Assembly: GCA_963805985.1 (NCBI GenBank)
Contig: CAWDWG010000001.1
Span: forward strand, 744,001 to 808,000
Origin: Bog-257 sp963805985
GTDB taxonomy: Bacteria; Acidobacteriota; Terriglobia; Terriglobales; Acidobacteriaceae
Length of the DNA: 64,000 nucleotides
Direction: 5' to 3'
In this document: one piece after another, positions 43,651 to 51,803 of the stretch
Layout: each line of letters begins with the position of its first letter
Position numbering within the stretch: the stretch's first letter is position 1
The notes under the pieces: generated by a model
Told to the model about the DNA's origin: nothing
Database searches by the model: none
The model's input: the letters and a program-made list of their open reading frames with translations, nothing else
Translations under genes and position numbers: made by a program

Positions 43651-44616
43651 TCATGGCAGTGCCAACTCCTCTTGTGCCGGTAGGCTATTGAGTAGCTCTT
43701 CCGTGATGAAAATCGCCTTTCCAGGAAACTTCAGCACTGTCGCGGCCAGGGCGCGTAGCTCACGAGCATCAAGTTGAGAAATGCGCCGAACTAGACCTGC
43801 CATTTCGACGGTGGCTGCTGGATTAGCCAGGGGTTTCGAAACATGTTTGGAGAGGAGGCTTCGTATCGTCTTCCCCACCCCCTTTTCGCCACGATAAGAC
43901 ATCAACCGTTGTCGCCGTTCCTCGGCCGGCATCGCACGCCATAGCCATGCTCGGTGAATCGCTATTTCCCCGTTCCGCAGCGCCTCTAGGATCTCTTGAT
44001 CTCCAGCTGAGGTTAGTTGCCTGACCTTGGTTACATTCCCGGTAGACGCTCCGGCAACTGCGGCAATTCTCGACCTAACGTCCAGCCGGTCAGCTTCTGT
44101 CAATTTTGACGAACCCTTGTTCTGGCCCCCGGCCCGCTGATGTGACCGTGCCTGTTCTATTAGCCAGGGCTCAAGTTCCAAAGCGAGGAGGATCCGGCAG
44201 AAAGCATTGAGGTGGGCTGATCGGACATGTCTCTGGATCAGCCATTGAAGAGCTTCTTTCTCGTCCAGGAAGTATTCGATACACGTCAGGATCGATCGGC
44301 CTTGACGCCGAGCTAGTTCCCAACGAGCATGACCATCAATAATCGTGCCGGCAGTGCTGACTACGAGCGGCTCACGAAAGGCACGATCCCCGACCTCAAC
44401 CAGGGTGGATAATTTGGAGGCTGAGACCCCAAGATGGTGTCGCACGTAGGCTGGGTGCGGGTGAAGATCGTCAACTCGCCGCTCTGTCATCCGAGGTCGG
44501 AAATGGAGTGCGGATACAGGCTCAACCGAGTGAACGACTGCCTTGGCTTCTTCCCAGGTCACGATGACCGGATAGGAAGAGGGGTCCGCGACGCAGAGGG
44601 AATAGTCTCCGCTCAT
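43651..44616 (-). CDS. ParB-like (ParB_N domain) DNA-binding protein coupled to the IS91 transposase
   Basis: This is a 321-residue protein. Residues about 60-130 contain the ParB/sulfiredoxin-type N domain (LVVSTAGTIIDGHARWELARRQG), where ParB/Noc proteins have the nucleotide-binding loop. Residues 140-250 are helical with RIAAVAGASTGNVTKVRQL, a helix-turn-helix, then a helical C-terminal part. Its stop overlaps the start of the neighbouring transposase (43651-43654). It may recognise element ends or act as an accessory transposition or regulation factor; chromosome partition is unlikely because no ParA is present. The start is uncertain: ATG 44616 is chosen, but the frame is open to 44718 across a stretch of GGTGCAT repeats. 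Confidence 0.8.
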   Translation of the reverse strand: MSGDYSLCVADPSSYPVIVTWEEAKAVVHSVEPVSALHFRPRMTERRVDDLHPHPAYVRHHLGVSASKLSTLVEVGDRAFREPLVVSTAGTIIDGHARWELARRQGRSILTCIEYFLDEKEALQWLIQRHVRSAHLNAFCRILLALELEPWLIEQARSHQRAGGQNKGSSKLTEADRLDVRSRIAAVAGASTGNVTKVRQLTSAGDQEILEALRNGEIAIHRAWLWRAMPAEERRQRLMSYRGEKGVGKTIRSLLSKHVSKPLANPAATVEMAGLVRRISQLDARELRALAATVLKFPGKAIFITEELLNSLPAQEELALP

Positions 44617-44671
44617 ACGGTTTTCACCAAGAAACCGTTGTTTAGACCGTCGCTGGAAAGGGGTATTTTTG

Positions 44672-44744
44672 GGTGCATATTCGGGTGCATAAATTGGTGC
44701 CGAGGCACCTAATTTCACCCGAACAGCAAGGCCTATGCTGCACC
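44672..44744. repeat. GGTGCAT cluster and dyad, right island end
   Basis: GGTGCAT at 44672-44678 and 44684-44690, then a near-perfect dyad AAATTGGTGCC-ga-GGCACCTAATTT (44691-44715), and an inverse GGTGCA at 44739-44744. The pair corresponds to 24713-24730 at the other end. These are candidate recombinase or ParB-like protein binding sites. Confidence 0.45.
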
Positions 44745-44785
44745 TAAACGACTGATTCCTAGCAACAGAAGCGGGGCGAGTTGAA

Positions 44786-44846
44786 TTTGCTAAACCGTTA
44801 TACGGTCAAGAGCTGTATCGGGGGTTCGAATCCCCCCTCTCCGCCA
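44786..44846 (+). repeat. Partial tRNA-Ser copy, distal attachment site of the island
   Basis: 61 bases repeat the tRNA-Ser gene from the anticodon loop (TTTGCTAAACC) to CCA. It differs from 24564-24625 by one A-to-G change and by one missing C, so the T-arm/acceptor junction is no longer correct. The 5' half of a tRNA is absent. Confidence 0.9.
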
Positions 44847-45071
44847 GAAATCTCGCAATCCCAATCACCTGGCAGCATAAGACAGGCTATTGAATCGCGC
44901 GCGGCTGAGGTGTCGCTCGCGCGGTTAGTGTCCCATCAGTGTCCCATTGCTCTGACGTATCCACAGTGATCTGACTTTCCAGCTTCGCCGTTGCGCCCGT
45001 CGGGGTGGGCTTCCTTTCGACAATGTGCTCGTGAAATCATCCCGATCGAGCGAGCGGCTCGCGGCGCCGCA

Positions 45072-46304
45072 CTACGAGGCGATAAGGTCCATCTCCTCAT
45101 AGGCGCGTTCGCCGTGGAGCGACTGGTCCAGGCCTACGGTCTCGCTTGAGGCGTCGACTCTGACCGGAGTAAAGCGGTTGATGATGGCCAGCATGACATA
45201 GGTGAATCCGAAGGCCCACACTGACGAAAATACCACCGCGACCGTCTGCTTGAAGAGGAAGCCGGGGTTGCCGTGGAGCAGGCCGTTGACGCCCTCGGGG
45301 TTAAACGTCTGGTCGGCAAAGACGCCCAATAAAATGATGCCAAGCATTCCGCCCACGCCGTGCACGCCCCAGACGTCGAGCGCATCGTCCCATTTCAGCT
45401 TGTTCTTCAACTCGACTGCGAAATAGCACACCCCGCCGGCCGCAATGCCAATCAAGACGGCGGCGCCGGGCGAGACGAATCCCGCAGCCGGAGTAATGGT
45501 GGCGAGGCCAGCCACGGCGCCCGTCAGCAGTCCTAGCAGCTTGGGCTTCTTCTCGCGGATCCACGCGACCAGTAACCAGGCGATAGCGGCAAAGGATGCG
45601 GCCAGATCGGTGTTGAGAAAGGCGACAGCCGTGACTGAGTCAACCCGCATCTGGCTGCCGGCATTGAAGCCATACCATCCGAACCAGAGCAGGCCAGTGC
45701 CCAGCGCCACCATGGGAATGCTGTGCAGGCCAGCGTCGACTATGCGGCGGCGTCCAACGTAGAGCACAGAGGCGAGCGCGGCCATGCCGGCAATATTGTG
45801 GACAACGATGCCACCAGCGAAATCCTTGACGCCCCACTGCGCCAGCAAGCCGCCGCCCCAAACCATATGCACAAATGGAAAATAGACCAGCGTCAGCCAG
45901 CCGGTGAGAAATAGCATGTAGGCCTTGAACGTGACGCGATTGGTGAAGGCGCCGGAGATGAGCGCCGGGGTAATGATGGCGAACATCATTTGATAGGCGA
46001 TGAAGACCAGAGCCGGAATCGTGGGATTCGGCGAGGCACTCGCAAGGTTGGTGTTGCGCAGCAAGAACTGATGGCTATCGCCGATGATGCCGTGCCAGTC
46101 GCCGCTAAAACACAGCGAGTAGCCGTAGAGGTACCAGATCACCGTCGTCCAACCCATCGAGACAAAACTCTGCATCATGATGGCGAGGACATTCTTGCGA
46201 CCGACCAGGCCACCGTAAAAAAATGCCAGGCCCGGGGTCATTAACATCACCAGACTGGCGCACAAAATCATGAAGCCGGTGTTGCCCGTATCCAAATGCA
46301 GCAT
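45072..46304 (-). CDS. amtB: Ammonium transporter, Amt/MEP family
   Basis: This 410-residue inner-membrane protein has about 11 spans. It moves NH4+/NH3 into the cell. Family phrases are LVMLMTPGLAFFYGGLVGRKN in the first span, FPFVHMVWGGGLLAQWGVKDFAGG, the pore histidine in VVHNIAG, and DALDVWGVHGVGGMLGIILLG with the second conserved His. ATG 46304 follows GGAGGAG; a longer in-frame start is not supported. No glnK gene is adjacent, which is unusual for amtB. It is the first core-type gene outside the island. Confidence 0.93.
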   Translation of the reverse strand: MLHLDTGNTGFMILCASLVMLMTPGLAFFYGGLVGRKNVLAIMMQSFVSMGWTTVIWYLYGYSLCFSGDWHGIIGDSHQFLLRNTNLASASPNPTIPALVFIAYQMMFAIITPALISGAFTNRVTFKAYMLFLTGWLTLVYFPFVHMVWGGGLLAQWGVKDFAGGIVVHNIAGMAALASVLYVGRRRIVDAGLHSIPMVALGTGLLWFGWYGFNAGSQMRVDSVTAVAFLNTDLAASFAAIAWLLVAWIREKKPKLLGLLTGAVAGLATITPAAGFVSPGAAVLIGIAAGGVCYFAVELKNKLKWDDALDVWGVHGVGGMLGIILLGVFADQTFNPEGVNGLLHGNPGFLFKQTVAVVFSSVWAFGFTYVMLAIINRFTPVRVDASSETVGLDQSLHGERAYEEMDLIAS

Positions 46305-46489
46305 GGGATCTCCTCCGAAAGGGACAGTCTGCGCGCAACTGGCAGTCGGCGCAAGCTCTAGTCGACGCACGCTAGTCTACCGCACAGCTGGAATGCGATC
46401 TCATGCGGGAGAGGATTCGCGGGCTTGTGGAGTGCTCGCGCCGAAGACAAGGAGTTCGGAAAACCCCTGACTCACCGTGCTACGATGCC

Positions 46490-46603
46490 ATGGTGTTCAA
46501 TTTTGGCAGACCAAAAACAGCGGGCGACTGGATCGTTCATATCGCGGGGGCAATCGTCGCGATATTTCTTGTCTGGTGGATGCTACGAGTCTATGTGCTT
46601 TAG
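46490..46603 (+). CDS. Small single-span membrane protein
   Basis: 37 residues: a short polar N-terminus (MVFNFGRPKTAGDWIVHI) and one membrane helix with AGAIVAIFLVWWMLRVYVL. I recall similar short hydrophobic proteins in acidobacterial genomes without assigned function. The ribosome-binding site is weak, so translation is not certain. It lies divergently from amtB. Confidence 0.5.
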   Translation: MVFNFGRPKTAGDWIVHIAGAIVAIFLVWWMLRVYVL

Positions 46604-46678
46604 CCGTGGTCCCGAGCCTGTAATGACGAGATGACGCTGCTCGTTTCCTTCAAATAGGGTTCAACCTGCTACGAATAT

Positions 46679-48310
46679 TCACGCAGCCAGAACTGACTGG
46701 TATTCCTCGTAGGCGCCTTTGAAGTCGGTCACATGGTGATCGCCCTCGAAGTGCCAGATTCGAGTCGCGACTTCGTCGATGAGGTCGTGGTCATGCGTCA
46801 CCAGCAACACCGTCCCAGGATATCTTTGCAGCGCGATATTCAGCGCATTGATAGCCTCGAGGTCGAGGTGGTTGGTGGGCTCATCCAGAACCAGCACGTT
46901 CGGCTTTTGCAGCATGAGTTTGCAGAACACCAGTCGCGCGGCTTCGCCACCGGAAAGCACGTCGGTGCGCTTGTTGCCGTCGTCGCGCGCGAACAGCATC
47001 TGTCCCAACAAGCCGCGGATTTCTTCGTTCGCAGCGCCCGGATCCCACCGATGCAGCCATTCGAACGCGGTCATTCCTTTTTCGATGAGTGCACGGTGGT
47101 CCTGTGCGAAATATCCGACGGACGCCTCGTGTCCCCAGATGACCTTTCCGTCATCCAGGAACGGTCCGTCGTACCCGCTGGTCTGGCGCAGCTCCGCTTC
47201 TGGAATGGTCGGCGAGTTGGCCAGCAACGCATTCACAAGCGTTGTCTTACCCGCGCCGTTGCGCCCCATCAAGGCGATCTTCTCGCCGCGCGTCACGCTG
47301 GCCGTGAAGCTGCGGATGACCTCGCTGTCTCCGTACGATTTACTCACGTTTTCCAGTTCCAGGATGTGTTTGCCCGACGGGCGCTTCTGCTCGAACTTGA
47401 GATAGGGGCGCTGTATGTTCGACTTCGCCAGTTCGGTGACCTGCAGGCGCTCGACTTCCTTGCGCCTCGACTGCACCTGGCTGGAGCGAGTGCCAGCCGA
47501 GAAGCGCGCGATGAAATCGTTCAGTTGAGCGATCTTCTTCTCCCGCTGCGCGTTCTGGCCTTCGATCTGCGATCGAACCTGCGTCTTGGCCATCACCATC
47601 TCATCGTAACTTCCGGTGTAGGTGATGATGGTTTCGTAATCGATATCTGCAATGTGCGTGCAAACGCTGTTCAGGAAATGGCGGTCGTGCGAGATGACGA
47701 TCACCACACCGTCATACTTCTGCAGGAAGCCTTGCAGCCAATGGATCGAATCGAGATCAAGGTGGTTCGTCGGCTCATCCAGCAACAACGCCTGCGGATG
47801 CCCAAACAGCGCCTGCGCCAACAGCACGCGGACCTTCTGCCCGCCCTGTAACTCACCCATGGGACGCAGATGCATCTCGTCGGAGATGTCCAGGCCTTGC
47901 AGCAGGAGAGCAGCGTCGGTCTCGGCAGAGTAGCCATCCTCTTCGCCGACGATGCCCTCCAACTCGCCCAGCCTCATGCCGTCTTCGTTCGTGATCTCGT
48001 GTTTCTCGTAGATCCGGTCGCGCTCTTCCATCGCCGCCCAAAGTCGCTTGTTGCCCATGATGACGGTGTCGAGCACGCGATAGGCGTCGAACGCGAACTG
48101 GTCCTGGCGCAACACACCCAGCTTCCGCGGGCGCACCACGGTACCCTTCTGCGGCGCCAACTCACCGGTCAAGAGATTCATGAAGGTGGACTTCCCCGCT
48201 CCGTTAGGGCCGGTTAGTCCGTAGCGCTTCCCGGGTGTAAATGCGGTGGACACTTCGTCGAACAGAACTTTAGCGCCGTAGCGCATCGATACATTGCTAA
48301 CTGAGATCAT
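46679..48310 (-). CDS. ybiT: ABC-F family ATPase, YbiT type
   Basis: This is a 543-residue soluble protein with two ABC domains and no membrane part. Walker A motifs are GPNGAGKST (about residue 34) and GRNGAGKTT (about 345). Signatures are LQGGQKVRVLLAQALF and LSGGEAARLVFCKLML, and both Walker B motifs read LLLDEPTNHLD or VLDEPTNHLD. The segment KLGVLRQDQFAFDAYRVLDT and the linker RFSAGTRSSQVQSRRKE match E. coli YbiT closely. ABC-F proteins bind the ribosomal E site and modulate translation. Confidence 0.93.
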   Translation of the reverse strand: MISVSNVSMRYGAKVLFDEVSTAFTPGKRYGLTGPNGAGKSTFMNLLTGELAPQKGTVVRPRKLGVLRQDQFAFDAYRVLDTVIMGNKRLWAAMEERDRIYEKHEITNEDGMRLGELEGIVGEEDGYSAETDAALLLQGLDISDEMHLRPMGELQGGQKVRVLLAQALFGHPQALLLDEPTNHLDLDSIHWLQGFLQKYDGVVIVISHDRHFLNSVCTHIADIDYETIITYTGSYDEMVMAKTQVRSQIEGQNAQREKKIAQLNDFIARFSAGTRSSQVQSRRKEVERLQVTELAKSNIQRPYLKFEQKRPSGKHILELENVSKSYGDSEVIRSFTASVTRGEKIALMGRNGAGKTTLVNALLANSPTIPEAELRQTSGYDGPFLDDGKVIWGHEASVGYFAQDHRALIEKGMTAFEWLHRWDPGAANEEIRGLLGQMLFARDDGNKRTDVLSGGEAARLVFCKLMLQKPNVLVLDEPTNHLDLEAINALNIALQRYPGTVLLVTHDHDLIDEVATRIWHFEGDHHVTDFKGAYEEYQSVLAA

Positions 48311-48519
48311 GATTTTTGTTCAGGAACTGCGGGAAAATTGCCTACAAGGAGGGTCGCAGCTATCTACCATATAAGAATATCATGGCCGATCTTGCCAAAG
48401 AGCTGTAGAAGTGCCTCTTGGGCGAAATGCTCTGCATGACAATTTCAGTGCGGGTGTCTGTCGAAAGAGTGCCTGCCACGGGCGATGCCTGCTCTTGATC
48501 GGGGCGTAAAAACACGAAA

Positions 48520-48544
48520 AGCCCGGAACTCTAAATTCCGGGCT
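48520..48544 (-). terminator. Rho-independent terminator of the cold-shock gene
   Basis: The stem AGCCCGGAA (48520-48528) / TTCCGGGCT (48536-48544) reads on the minus strand into TTTTCGTGTTTTTA. It lies 17 bases after the stop at 48561. Confidence 0.85.
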
Positions 48545-48560
48545 AACGAATGTCGCGCGC

Positions 48561-48761
48561 TTAGAGAACTTGAACGTTCTCGGCCTGAAAACCCTTCGGG
48601 CCTTTCGTCACATTGAATTCAACGGCCTGACCCTCTTGGAGGCTCCGAAATCCACTCGTCTGGATCGCCGAGAAATGCACGAAGACATCTTCCCCGTTCT
48701 GCCGGCTAATAAAGCCGAACCCCTTCGCGTCGTTAAACCACTTCACTGTTCCTTGTTCCAT
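48561..48761 (-). CDS. Cold-shock domain protein (CspA family)
   Basis: This 66-residue single OB-fold protein has RNP1 KGFGFI (residues 13-18) and RNP2 VFVHF (26-30), the start GTVKWFNDAKGFGFI and a PKGFQAENV end. It binds single-stranded RNA and DNA and acts as an RNA chaperone. Its terminator is immediately downstream. An upstream gap of about 270 bases could hold the long structured leader usual for csp genes. Confidence 0.96.
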   Translation of the reverse strand: MEQGTVKWFNDAKGFGFISRQNGEDVFVHFSAIQTSGFRSLQEGQAVEFNVTKGPKGFQAENVQVL

Positions 48762-49030
48762 TGTTTTGTACCTGTGTTGTTTTTGAATTTCCTGCTGAGA
48801 AGATCGGTTGCTGCTTGGAGTGGGTAACGCGTGGGCGGGACCAGCTCAAAATCGCTATCGTTCAAACTTAGCCTGATACCGATGAGATGCCTCCCACTCC
48901 TGAAGCGATGCAAAAAATTGGATTCCTCACCGCACTTCGGAATCTCAACGAAGCGACCGGTGCCGGACGTGCGACATGTCGGTAAATGGCGCTATTCGCT
49001 GTGACATGTGACAGTGGCTACCATGTTGAA
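48762..49030. other. Upstream region of the cold-shock gene
   Basis: About 270 bases with no gene on either strand. They probably hold the promoter and 5' leader of the cold-shock gene. No cold-box motif could be confirmed by eye. Confidence 0.4.
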
Positions 49031-49052
49031 GGCTGCCCGTTTTCAGGCAGCC
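49031..49052 (-). terminator. Hairpin after the KASIII-reductase fusion gene
   Basis: GGCTGCC (49031-49037) pairs with GGCAGCC (49046-49052) around an 8-base loop. On the minus strand only TTCAACA follows; on the plus strand CTCTTT follows, so efficiency on the minus strand is uncertain. Confidence 0.5.
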
Positions 49053-49094
49053 CTCTTTGCTTCATCTGACACCAGCCTCGTTGCGACGGCTGAA

Positions 49095-51803
49095 CTACAT
49101 GTGATAACCGCCATTCACGTTCAGTTCCTGGCCGGTAATGTAGTCGCCATCGGCGGCAAGAAAAGCGGCGGCTTTGGCGATCTCTTCCGGCGCCGCAAAC
49201 CGTCCCAATGGAATCTTCGACTTGATCTGCGCCGCGATCTCTTCCGGTATCGCATCGACCATCTCGGTCGAAGTGAAACCGGGGGCGATGGCGTTTGCTG
49301 TTACGTTGAACTTTGCCATCTCCAACGCGAGCGTCTTGGTAAAGGCAATGATGCCGCCTTTACTGGCGGAATAGTTGGCCTGGCCGAAAGCTCCCATCTG
49401 CCCCACGACCGAGCTGATATTGATGATCCGCCCAAACCGCTGGTTCACCATCGCCGGAACTGCCGCGCTGGTGCAGTAAAAGGTGCCGTTCAGGTTCACG
49501 TTGATGACGGCGGCCCAGTCGTCATCGGTCATCTTGCGCATGCTGCGATCGCGCGTGATCCCGGCGTTGTTGACCAGGATGTCGAGCCGCTGCCACTTGT
49601 CGAGCACTTCTTTGACGATGCGGGCGGCCTCGCCTTTCCTGGCGACGTCGCCCTGCACCAGGATGCACTCGCCCCCCAAAGCCCGAATCTCCTCGGCCGC
49701 ATCTTCCGCCTGCTTGGCATCCGAGCGGAAGTTCAGGGCGATATTGGCGCCGCAGTGCGCCAACTCAAGGGCGATGGCGCGACCAATGCCCCGCGAGGCT
49801 CCGGTGACCAAAGCCACTCTTCCAGTCAGGCTCATGCGCCGATGCCCGTTGCCGTTTCCGTTGCCAGCACCATTGCCATTTGTCTGTACCATTTCCAGAC
49901 TCCTCTCCTCGGAACTGACGCTGAGAATTGCGGGATCGACCCGCATAACCACGTACCCGCCGACTGCCCCAGCTCCGAAGCCGGGCGCGAACACCAGCAT
50001 CGGACGATCAATTCTTCTCTCGACCACAGCGTCATGAATAGCCAGAAGAATGCTCGCCGACGAGGTATTGCCGACATGCTCGATGTTGAAGAAGAGCCGA
50101 TCGCCAGGAATTCCCGCCGCCTCGGCCAGGGTCAGCACCATGTTCTTGTTCGCCTGATGCGGCACCACCAGGTCGATGGCGTCAATGAGCGCTCCGCCGA
50201 CTCCGGTAGGATTCGGCAGCTCGGCAAGCTCGCTCATCATTTGATTGAGATAGCGTGTGACCAGAGCTTTTACCTCCGGCCCGAAGACGGTGATGTTGTT
50301 GTCGAACTCAGGATTCGGCCAGATGATCGAGTTCACCTCCGACCAGGCTCCGCTGGCGTAGGTCTGAAACACCTCGATATCGGACGCCTCTCCTTCAGGC
50401 GCGGGTGCGATGACCATCGCGGCGGCACCGTCGCCGAAGATCATGCGCGAGGTGCGCACGGTGCCGATCTTGTCGGAGAACTTCTCCGCACAGACCAGCA
50501 GCACCGGACGCTCGATCTCCTGTAACAGACGTATCGCTTCCGCGATTCCGTAGGGCATGCCGGCACAGGCAGCGACGATATCGCTCGAGTTGTGCGTCTG
50601 CCGCAGGCCCAGCTCACCCGATATCCAGGCGGCGACGGAAGGAATCAACCGAGTGCTGGTGCAACTGCAGAACAAGACAGCGCCGATCTCGCTGGGACTA
50701 CGCCCCGACTTGAGCAACGCCCGTGTCGCCGCAAGCAGGGCCATCTCTTCCAGTGGCAGCTCGGTGTAGCACCGCGCTTCAATTCCTGTCTTGTCGGCAA
50801 TCTCAGCCGCCGTCATGCGCGACCAACAGTACGCATGGTTACGAATCAGGTCGGCATTACTGCACGTGACCTCGCCCTCATAGGTGGCAATGGCTTCGAT
50901 TCGCGGCAACACCTTGAACTGTTTGTTGACTTCGACCGGGGGATAAGGCCTGATCGGCTCGCTCAGCGCCAGCGTCTCCATTGCTGTCGGACGCTGCGAC
51001 TGCTGCCGAACCCGCGGTCCCCACGAGTCTTCTTTCTTGACGCGCTGGATGAAGCGGAAGGCCTCGGGCGTCCGCGGAACAAACGCAACGACGTAGTCGT
51101 CGTCTTTGAGCTTCCCAATCTCGACCTGGGTGCTGTTCGCCGGATCCCAGGGATACTGGTTGTGGAGAATCATGCACTGCCGCATCAGCGCTTCCAGCTC
51201 GGGAACGGTATGGATGGTGTCAACCACGTCATCGTAGCTGTAGCACCGGAAATCAGGATCGTAGGTACGGAGAAGCCGGGTGCGATTCGACGGATCGGCC
51301 ATCGCCTCCGCCACCGTGGGCCGAATCGGACGCAACTCGCCTCCTGAACTCAGCTTGTTGCGCAGAACATGCATCACCATCCCGAAACACTGATCCTCCC
51401 AATCGGCATCCCATAGAGCCGACAAATTCCCATAACCTTCTTCAAGCAGGCCGATTTCCGGCGAGTCACGCGCTTTGTACACCGGCAGAAAGACATCTTC
51501 GCGCAGCTTGGGCAGATCGCCCCAGCGCACAGGACGCTTCTCATACATGGTGAGTGTGTAACGGTTGACCCAAAACCGGTTGAGCACCAGGTCACGGCAA
51601 AGTTCATAGCGGCTCTTGTATTGGCCACCCCGTAAGCGGGCAAGAATCTCGCCGTCGGTGGGAGCTTTTTCGCCAAAATCCCTGCGAATCACCGCCGCAA
51701 ATTGCTTCAGGCTCTTGAACACGGAGAAGTCGAGCTCAGGAAAAAAGTTCGCCGGGAAGACGATTCGCCCGTGGGAGTTGATGACAAACGGCTTTAGCGA
51801 CAT
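49095..51803 (-). CDS. Three-part fusion: unknown N-domain, KASIII-like synthase, PhaB/FabG-type reductase
   Basis: This is a 902-residue protein. Residues 1-295 are a domain I do not recognise (FVINSHGRIVFPANFFPELD, SRYELCRDLVLNRFWVNRYT). Residues 296-625 are a ketoacyl-ACP synthase III fold with the full triad Cys413 (AACAGMPYG), His549 (VVPHQANKN) and Asn579 (HVGNTSSAS). A Gly/Asn-rich linker (641-653) leads to an SDR at 657-902 with TGASRGIG, NNAG, Ser797/798 and YSASK (Tyr811, Lys815), close to acetoacetyl-CoA reductase PhaB/FabG. It is downstream of phaC on the same strand, and no thiolase gene is visible. The probable job is making (R)-3-hydroxyacyl-CoA for the PHA synthase. An internal ATG at 49835 could yield the reductase alone. 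Confidence 0.88.
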   Translation of the reverse strand: MSLKPFVINSHGRIVFPANFFPELDFSVFKSLKQFAAVIRRDFGEKAPTDGEILARLRGGQYKSRYELCRDLVLNRFWVNRYTLTMYEKRPVRWGDLPKLREDVFLPVYKARDSPEIGLLEEGYGNLSALWDADWEDQCFGMVMHVLRNKLSSGGELRPIRPTVAEAMADPSNRTRLLRTYDPDFRCYSYDDVVDTIHTVPELEALMRQCMILHNQYPWDPANSTQVEIGKLKDDDYVVAFVPRTPEAFRFIQRVKKEDSWGPRVRQQSQRPTAMETLALSEPIRPYPPVEVNKQFKVLPRIEAIATYEGEVTCSNADLIRNHAYCWSRMTAAEIADKTGIEARCYTELPLEEMALLAATRALLKSGRSPSEIGAVLFCSCTSTRLIPSVAAWISGELGLRQTHNSSDIVAACAGMPYGIAEAIRLLQEIERPVLLVCAEKFSDKIGTVRTSRMIFGDGAAAMVIAPAPEGEASDIEVFQTYASGAWSEVNSIIWPNPEFDNNITVFGPEVKALVTRYLNQMMSELAELPNPTGVGGALIDAIDLVVPHQANKNMVLTLAEAAGIPGDRLFFNIEHVGNTSSASILLAIHDAVVERRIDRPMLVFAPGFGAGAVGGYVVMRVDPAILSVSSEERSLEMVQTNGNGAGNGNGNGHRRMSLTGRVALVTGASRGIGRAIALELAHCGANIALNFRSDAKQAEDAAEEIRALGGECILVQGDVARKGEAARIVKEVLDKWQRLDILVNNAGITRDRSMRKMTDDDWAAVINVNLNGTFYCTSAAVPAMVNQRFGRIINISSVVGQMGAFGQANYSASKGGIIAFTKTLALEMAKFNVTANAIAPGFTSTEMVDAIPEEIAAQIKSKIPLGRFAAPEEIAKAAAFLAADGDYITGQELNVNGGYHM

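Larger units (their letters stand above)
24564..44846. mobile_element. tRNA-Ser-integrated genomic island, about 20.3 kb, decayed
   Basis: The boundaries are the 3' part of tRNA-Ser (24564-24625) and its partial copy (44786-44846), which differ by one substitution and one C. An integrase remnant sits next to the tRNA in the usual orientation. The interior is rich in broken insertion sequences, frameshifted genes and surface proteins. Paired GGTGCAT motifs occur near both ends. Core-type genes flank it on both sides. Whether all genes inside arrived together is not known; later insertions are likely. Confidence 0.7.

Noticed and set aside
44786..44846. A second tRNA-Ser gene
   Set aside because: Only the part from the anticodon loop to CCA is present; the acceptor 5' strand and D-arm are missing and one C is lost, so it is an attachment-site duplication, not a gene.
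44847..45071. Further island or integrase remnant beyond the distal att repeat
   Set aside because: Two GTGTCCCAT phrases near 44930 hint at recombinase sites, but nothing coding or repeated elsewhere in the window supports it.
46305..46489. A riboswitch or GlnK-type control region before amtB
   Set aside because: I found no conserved RNA motif or glnK gene; only a normal ribosome-binding site could be supported.
46733..47851. 372-codon frame opposite the ABC-F gene
   Set aside because: It is a shadow of the conserved ATPase; no independent support.
49835..49835. Separate phaB gene starting at the internal ATG
   Set aside because: The frame is continuous with the KASIII domain through a Gly/Asn linker and no good ribosome-binding site precedes this ATG; kept only as an alternative start.
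49008..50525. 505-codon open frame opposite the synthase-reductase fusion
   Set aside because: The fusion has catalytic motifs throughout; the opposite frame shows none and is explained by codon bias.
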